Shown: piece after piece, positions 5,363 through 5,402 of the stretch
How the letters are laid out: the number at the start of each line of letters is the position of its first letter
Position numbering within the stretch: the first letter of the stretch is position 1
Assembly (NCBI GenBank): GCA_945861315.1
Contig: CAMAUB010000106.1
Span: 1-5,402 of the forward strand
DNA length: 5,402 nucleotides
Reading direction: 5' to 3'
Source: Chlamydia trachomatis
GTDB taxonomy: Bacteria > Chlamydiota > Chlamydiia > Chlamydiales > JAAKFR01
Program-made: the position numbers and the translations under genes
Notes under the pieces: generated by a model
The model's input: the letters and a program-made list of their open reading frames with translations, nothing else
Told to the model about the DNA's origin: nothing
The model's database searches: none

Positions 5363-5388
5363 TATAGTCGATTAAATTTACATTGATA
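5363..5388. repeat. 26-base direct repeat, copy B
   Basis: This is the second copy of the repeat at 5277-5302, differing at one base (5381). It lies 14 bases from the window edge, so it could be the left end of a larger element that continues outside. No transposase-coding sequence is visible in the window. Confidence 0.85.
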
Positions 5389-5402
5389 AAATTGCAGCAT
5401 CT

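Larger units (their letters stand above)
5228..5402. other. Intergenic tail without a recognisable gene
   Basis: No coding frame or RNA gene is supported here. Besides the two 26-base repeats listed separately, it holds GAGGAGGCTAAGG near 5238, which resembles a Shine-Dalgarno but has no ATG at a suitable distance. It also has a small inverted repeat TGATC/GATCA (5336-5340 and 5348-5352). I recognise no start of lplA, the gene I recall following mnmG in Chlamydia, so the synteny appears to break or the next gene lies further right. Confidence 0.5.

Noticed and set aside
1..5402. CRISPR array
   Set aside because: The only repeats are pairs; no regularly spaced series of three or more copies exists.

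Overview
The window comes from a member of the Chlamydiota, most likely an environmental, amoeba-associated lineage (Parachlamydiales) rather than the genus Chlamydia. The evidence is DnaB and MnmG sequences that read as chlamydial orthologues end to end, the dnaB-mnmG gene order remembered from Chlamydia, a small protein with a bilobed hydrophobic domain of the inclusion-membrane (Inc) type, and accessory debris (a toxin-antitoxin remnant, small repeats, an intein) of the kind seen in the larger environmental chlamydial genomes. The assignment rests on remembered family sequences; no search was run.

Left part (1-about 780): the 3' part of a decayed AbiEii-type nucleotidyltransferase toxin gene, cut by the window edge and carrying a frameshift near position 50. 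Its stop codon abuts a 73-base palindromic element flanked by 8-base direct repeats. Next comes a 47-base sequence repeated almost exactly about 710 bases downstream, where it forms the tRNA-Ser promoter. A promoter-like sequence, a near-perfect Shine-Dalgarno and an ATG then open a 29-codon frame that may be a small gene, a gene stump or part of a small RNA.

Middle part (778-1345): on the minus strand, tRNA-Ser(GCU) followed 39 bases later by an Inc-like two-helix membrane protein, probably co-transcribed. The 59 bases between tRNA-Ser and dnaB hold two overlapping divergent promoters.

Right part (1345-5167): dnaB (replicative helicase) interrupted by a 149-residue mini-intein at the conserved DLRESG/SIEQD site, then a 29-residue very basic protein resembling the COX24/AURKAIP1 (mS38-like) ribosomal family, then mnmG (tRNA U34 modification) six bases downstream. 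The last two probably share a promoter at 3197-3225. Functionally this is a replication and translation housekeeping block beside a variable, decaying accessory patch.

Tail (5168-5402): no gene; two hairpins after mnmG and two direct copies of a 26-base AT-rich repeat. The most notable items are the endonuclease-free DnaB mini-intein, the duplicated tRNA promoter cassette, and the palindromic element at the toxin remnant.
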